Assembly (NCBI RefSeq): GCF_001591365.1
Contig: NZ_BCUT01000005.1
Location: forward strand, 62,001-126,000
Length of the DNA stretch: 64,000 nt
From: Variovorax paradoxus NBRC 15149
GTDB lineage: Bacteria > Pseudomonadota > Gammaproteobacteria > Burkholderiales > Burkholderiaceae_C
Reading direction: 5' to 3'
Part shown: positions 60,260 to 64,000 of the stretch, piece by piece
Position numbering within the stretch: the stretch's first letter is position 1
Layout: each line of letters starts with the position of its first letter
Notes under the pieces: generated by a model
What the model was told of the DNA's origin: nothing
Seen by the model: the letters and a program-made list of their open reading frames with translations, nothing else
Databases searched by the model: none
Translations under genes and position numbers: made by a program

Positions 60260-60697
60260 ATGCAAGCGAACGTTGATTTCAAGCAGCTCGTCGAAGGCGC
60301 CGGCGACGCGATCATGGTGTGCGATGCGCAAGGGGCGATCACGCTCTGGAACCGCGCGGCCGAGCGCATCTTCGGCTTCACCGAAGCCGAGGCGCTGGGC
60401 CAGTCGCTCGACATGATCATTCCCCAGCGGCAGCGCCAGCGGCACTGGGACGGCTACCACAAGACCATGGAAACCGGCATCACCAAGTACGGTGCCGACC
60501 TGCTGCGCGTGCCGGCGCTGCACAAGGACGGGCACACGCTGTCGATCGCCTTCACGGTGTCGATGCTGTTCTCGCAGAGTCGTGAAGTCACGGGCATCGT
60601 CGCCATCGTGCGCGACGAAACCACCCGCTTCGCCGAAGAGCGTAAATTGCGCGCTCGTCTGCAAGAAGCAGAGGCCACGATCAAAGGAGACAGCTGA
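60260..60697 (+). CDS. Stand-alone PAS-domain protein
   Basis: This 145-residue protein contains one PAS domain (LVEGAGDAIMVCDAQGAITL, WNRAAERIFGFTEAEALGQS, LDMIIP, then FTVSMLFSQSREVTGIVAIV) and a short C-terminal coiled-coil-like helix (FAEERKLRARLQEAEATIKG). There is no kinase, cyclase or DNA-binding output domain. It shares one base with the start of the next transferase gene (TGATG), so it is coupled to it. A sensor inside a CoA-transferase operon is odd. It could bind a small acid or redox cofactor and act on a partner protein, but nothing shows which. Confidence 0.85.
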   Translation: MQANVDFKQLVEGAGDAIMVCDAQGAITLWNRAAERIFGFTEAEALGQSLDMIIPQRQRQRHWDGYHKTMETGITKYGADLLRVPALHKDGHTLSIAFTVSMLFSQSREVTGIVAIVRDETTRFAEERKLRARLQEAEATIKGDS

Positions 60698-61947
60698 TGA
60701 GCAGCAAGGCACTTGAGGGCGTTCGCATCCTCGACTTCACCCATGTGCAATCCGGTCCCACCTGCACCCAGCTGCTGGCGTGGTTCGGCGCCGACGTGAT
60801 CAAGGTGGAGCGCGCCGGCGAAGGCGACGCCACGCGCGGCCAGCTGCGCGACATTCCCGGCGTGGACAGCCTCTACTTCACGATGCTCAACCACAACAAG
60901 CGCTCGATCACGCTCGACACCAAGAAGCCCAAGGGCAAGAAGGTGCTCGATTCGCTGATCAAGACCTGCGACGTGCTGGTGGAGAACTTCGCGCCCGGCG
61001 CGCTCGACCGGATGGGCATCACCTGGGCCCACATCCAGGAGCTCAACCCGCGCATGATCGTGGCGTCGGTCAAGGGCTTCGGCCCCGGCAAGTACGAGCA
61101 CTGCAAGGTGTACGAGAACGTGGCCCAGTGCGCCGGCGGGGCGGCCTCGACCACCGGCTTCGAGGACGGCCCGCCGGTCGTCACCGGTGCGCAGATCGGT
61201 GACAGCGGCACCGGCCTGCACCTGGCGCTGGGCATCGTGGCGGCGCTCTACCAGCGCAACAGCACGGGCCGCGGCCAGCAGGTGCTCGCGCCCATGCAGG
61301 ACGCGGTGCTCAACCTGTGCCGCGTGAAGATGCGCGACCAGCAGCGGCTGGAGCGCACCGGCACCATGCACGAGTACCCGCAGTACCCCGACGGCAAGTT
61401 CGGCGACGCGGTGCCGCGCGCGGGCAATGCCTCGGGCGGCGGACAGCCGGGCTCGATCCTCAAGTGCAAGGGCTGGGAGACCGACCCCAACGCCTACATC
61501 TACTTCATCACGCAAGGGGCGGTGTGGCCCGCGGTGTGCAAGGTCATCGGCGAGGAAGGCTGGATCACCGACGAGGCCTATGCCACGCCGGCCGCACGCC
61601 TGCTGCACCTGAAGCCGATCTTCGCGCGCATCGAGCAATGGACCATGACCAAGGACAAGTTCGAGGCCATGGACATCCTCAACCAGTACGACATTCCGTG
61701 CGGGCCGATTCTCTCGATGAAGGAAATCGCCGCCGATCCGTCGCTGCGCGAGACCGGCACCATCGTCGAGGTCGACCACCCGACGCGCGGCAAGTACCTG
61801 ACGGTGGGCAACCCCATCAAGATGTCCGACAGCCCGACCGAGGTCACGCGCTCGCCGCTGCTCGGCGAGCACACCGACGAGGTGCTGATGCAGCTGGGCT
61901 ACACGGCCAGCGACGTGGCCGCGCTGCGCGCTGACGGCGTCATCTGA
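60697..61947 (+). CDS. Second class III CoA-transferase (frc-like)
   Basis: This 416-residue protein is closely related to the frc product at 58915, with the same landmarks: CTQLLAWFGADVIKVERAGE, catalytic-type Asp169 in QIGDSGTGLHLALGI, and AGNASGGGQPGS. Differences at the start of the substrate region and a shorter loop (GFGPGKYEHCKVY in place of GFSDGHHYEDLKVY) suggest a different donor or acceptor. It may be a formyl-CoA transferase, or use succinyl-CoA or another acyl-CoA as donor; the sucCD genes downstream would fit the second. The exact substrate cannot be read from sequence. Confidence 0.85.
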   Translation: MSSKALEGVRILDFTHVQSGPTCTQLLAWFGADVIKVERAGEGDATRGQLRDIPGVDSLYFTMLNHNKRSITLDTKKPKGKKVLDSLIKTCDVLVENFAPGALDRMGITWAHIQELNPRMIVASVKGFGPGKYEHCKVYENVAQCAGGAASTTGFEDGPPVVTGAQIGDSGTGLHLALGIVAALYQRNSTGRGQQVLAPMQDAVLNLCRVKMRDQQRLERTGTMHEYPQYPDGKFGDAVPRAGNASGGGQPGSILKCKGWETDPNAYIYFITQGAVWPAVCKVIGEEGWITDEAYATPAARLLHLKPIFARIEQWTMTKDKFEAMDILNQYDIPCGPILSMKEIAADPSLRETGTIVEVDHPTRGKYLTVGNPIKMSDSPTEVTRSPLLGEHTDEVLMQLGYTASDVAALRADGVI

Positions 61948-62024
61948 ACTGAGCGCCGGTTTTTAGAAGGCTGAGGAAAACGCGGGTGGCAATGCCATCC
62001 GCGGCGGGAATTCACGGCCAATTA

Positions 62025-62110
62025 TGTATAACTTATAGTGAATGCATTCAATAAAATAGTTTAACTATTATTTATCGATCATCGAATCTACATTTTGATC
62101 ATGCCGATCC
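62025..62110 (+). promoter_or_regulatory. AT-rich promoter region with palindromes
   Basis: This is an island of low GC in a high-GC region, upstream of the genes at 62155 and 62493. It contains TGAATGCATTCA (about 62038-62049), a perfect 12-base palindrome, and AATAGTTTAACTATT (about 62056-62070), a second palindrome. TATAACTTATAG nearby is a possible -10 area. A GntR/FadR-like or other dimeric repressor might bind here. Confidence 0.5.
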
Positions 62111-62154
62111 GCAAAACATTTGATGCCCGGCATTCAATTTCTAGGAGAAATTTC

Positions 62155-62484
62155 ATGATCGATGATTTGCCAATTCAATACTGGAACAGCGAAACCGAGC
62201 GCAACGCCTACAACGCGGCGTTCTACGAATTGGGATTGCGCTGGCACTGGGACCGCGAAGTCTATTGCCAGCTGCTGCGCGAGAGCCAGGACGGCGTCGA
62301 GCGGATCTGCCATTACCTGCGCACCCACCAGCCGCATCTTCTGCGTGCCTACGACGCCAAATTCCTGGCCGAGGTGATCGAGCAGAAAAAGGAAGAGCAT
62401 CAAAAGCGCGAGCTCGATGCCGGCGTCATGAAAAGGCGCTATTTCAACTGGGCCGAAACCCGCGGCGCCGAGCTCGGCGCCTGA
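62155..62484 (+). CDS. Unknown small protein preceding sucC
   Basis: This protein is 109 residues from the ATG at 62155, with AGGAGA at good spacing; the frame is open to 62095 without a better start. It is charged and mostly helical, with many aromatic residues (MIDDLPIQYWNSETERNAYN, AAFYELGLRWHWDREVYCQL, then KFLAEVIEQKKEEHQKRELD). It ends eight bases before sucC, so it is co-translated with it. No family is recognised. The association with sucCD and CoA-transferases may hint at a role in acyl-CoA metabolism. Confidence 0.6.
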   Translation: MIDDLPIQYWNSETERNAYNAAFYELGLRWHWDREVYCQLLRESQDGVERICHYLRTHQPHLLRAYDAKFLAEVIEQKKEEHQKRELDAGVMKRRYFNWAETRGAELGA

Positions 62485-62492
62485 AAGCCGCC

Positions 62493-63662
<1,170 letters not shown>

Positions 63663-63976
63663 GACCATGAAGCACCGCTTTGTGTTTGACCTACCTTGTC
63701 CGGGGCGCGCTCCCGCCGACGGGGTACCTTGCTCCGCGAATGTCCCCCGCCCTTCGGGCTCCTCCTTTATTTCGCTGCGCAAGGCACCCCATCGACGGGA
63801 GCGTTGGACAGAGCGGTGGTTGATCAGCGGTGCACAACGAGCGTGTCCTCGTGCACAGGGCATCGGGTACTCCCCGCAGCGAAATAAAGGAGGAGGCGAA
63901 GCCGGGGGACATTCGCGGAGGGGAGTACCCGGTGGCCTGTGCACGCGCCCCGAAAAAGAACAACAGCGAGGCTGAA
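63663..63976. other. sucC-sucD intergenic region with a long inverted repeat
   Basis: This 314-base gap is unusual inside a sucCD operon. It is filled mostly by two arms of an inverted repeat (63722-63779 and 63876-63930) around a centre with a smaller repeat of GTGCAC. There is no supported gene. Confidence 0.6.
63722..63930. repeat. Long inverted repeat (intergenic repeat element)
   Basis: The left arm includes CCGCGAATGTCCCCCG and CTCCTCCTTTATTTCGCTGC. The right arm is its complement, with GCAGCGAAATAAAGGAGGAG and CGGGGGACATTCGCGG. Each arm is about 45-55 bases with a few mismatches. The whole resembles a dispersed intergenic repeat, perhaps a MITE-like element, and would form a large hairpin in the transcript. 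Confidence 0.75.
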
Positions 63977-64000
63977 ATGTCGATCCTCATCAACAAGCAC
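63977..64000 (+). CDS. sucD: Succinate-CoA ligase alpha subunit, 3' partial
   Basis: The ATG at 63977 begins MSILINKH, the usual start of SucD (MSILINKDTKVI in relatives), and the window ends after eight codons. Its place after sucC supports the call. The rest of the gene lies outside the window. Confidence 0.7.

Overview
The window looks like a chromosome segment of a high-GC betaproteobacterium, most likely Comamonadaceae and probably Variovorax or a close relative. The basis is codon and GC use, the oxalate and tripartite-carboxylate gene set at the right end, and the general look of the proteins; no marker gene fixes the species. The window has two contrasting halves. Bases 1 to about 51,520 are an accessory genomic island. 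Bases about 51,520 to 64,000 are ordinary metabolic chromosome. The border is a tRNA-Arg(CCU) gene on the minus strand (51523-51597) whose 3' end faces a minus-strand tyrosine integrase (50118-51347), the usual arrangement of an island inserted in a tRNA gene. The other end of the island is outside the window to the left. Island layout from left to right: (1) the end of an ABC-three-component defence system (middle component plus DUF3732 ATPase), followed by a Septu-like AAA ATPase/HNH nuclease pair; (2) two divergent XRE-type regulators; (3) a mobilisation module with a candidate oriT (two 31-bp direct repeats each abutting an IncP/VirD2-like nic sequence), a MobC-like protein and a MOBP-type relaxase; (4) a frameshifted HAD phosphatase; (5) a four-gene contact-dependent inhibition locus in the Burkholderia bcpAIOB order: a 3,884-residue two-partner-secreted toxin, an immunity candidate, a lipoprotein and the outer-membrane TpsB transporter, with a C-terminal toxin that looks like an uncatalogued PD-(D/E)XK nuclease; (6) an AP2-domain protein and tandem AlpA-like regulators; (7) an AbiE type IV toxin-antitoxin pair with a frameshift near the start of the toxin gene; (8) a three-gene membrane operon whose central protein fuses DUF2569-like, GYF_2, TPR and retropepsin-like aspartic protease parts; (9) a cassette-like row of small genes, nearly all on the plus strand, separated by copies of a shared intergenic motif, with pseudogenes and insertion sequences (an IS91-type element with a tyrosine recombinase, and an IS1182-family element that has inserted inside a copy of the motif); (10) a RelE/ParE toxin-antitoxin pair, then the integrase. 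The right part carries a carbon-use cluster: a TctC-TctB-TctA tripartite carboxylate importer, a cytidylate-kinase-like/BON protein, a Crp/Fnr-family regulator, oxalyl-CoA decarboxylase (oxc), two class III CoA-transferases (frc type) flanking a lone PAS-domain protein, a small unknown protein, and sucC with the first bases of sucD. Two near-identical TTGAC-N4-GTCAA boxes, one upstream of tctC and one between the Crp/Fnr gene and oxc, suggest one regulator controls both uptake and oxalate breakdown. A large inverted repeat of about 50 bp per arm separates sucC from sucD. The most interesting items for follow-up are the CDI toxin/immunity pair, the TPR-aspartic protease membrane operon, the motif-linked small-gene array and its IS target preference, the tandem-nic oriT, and the paired regulator boxes.
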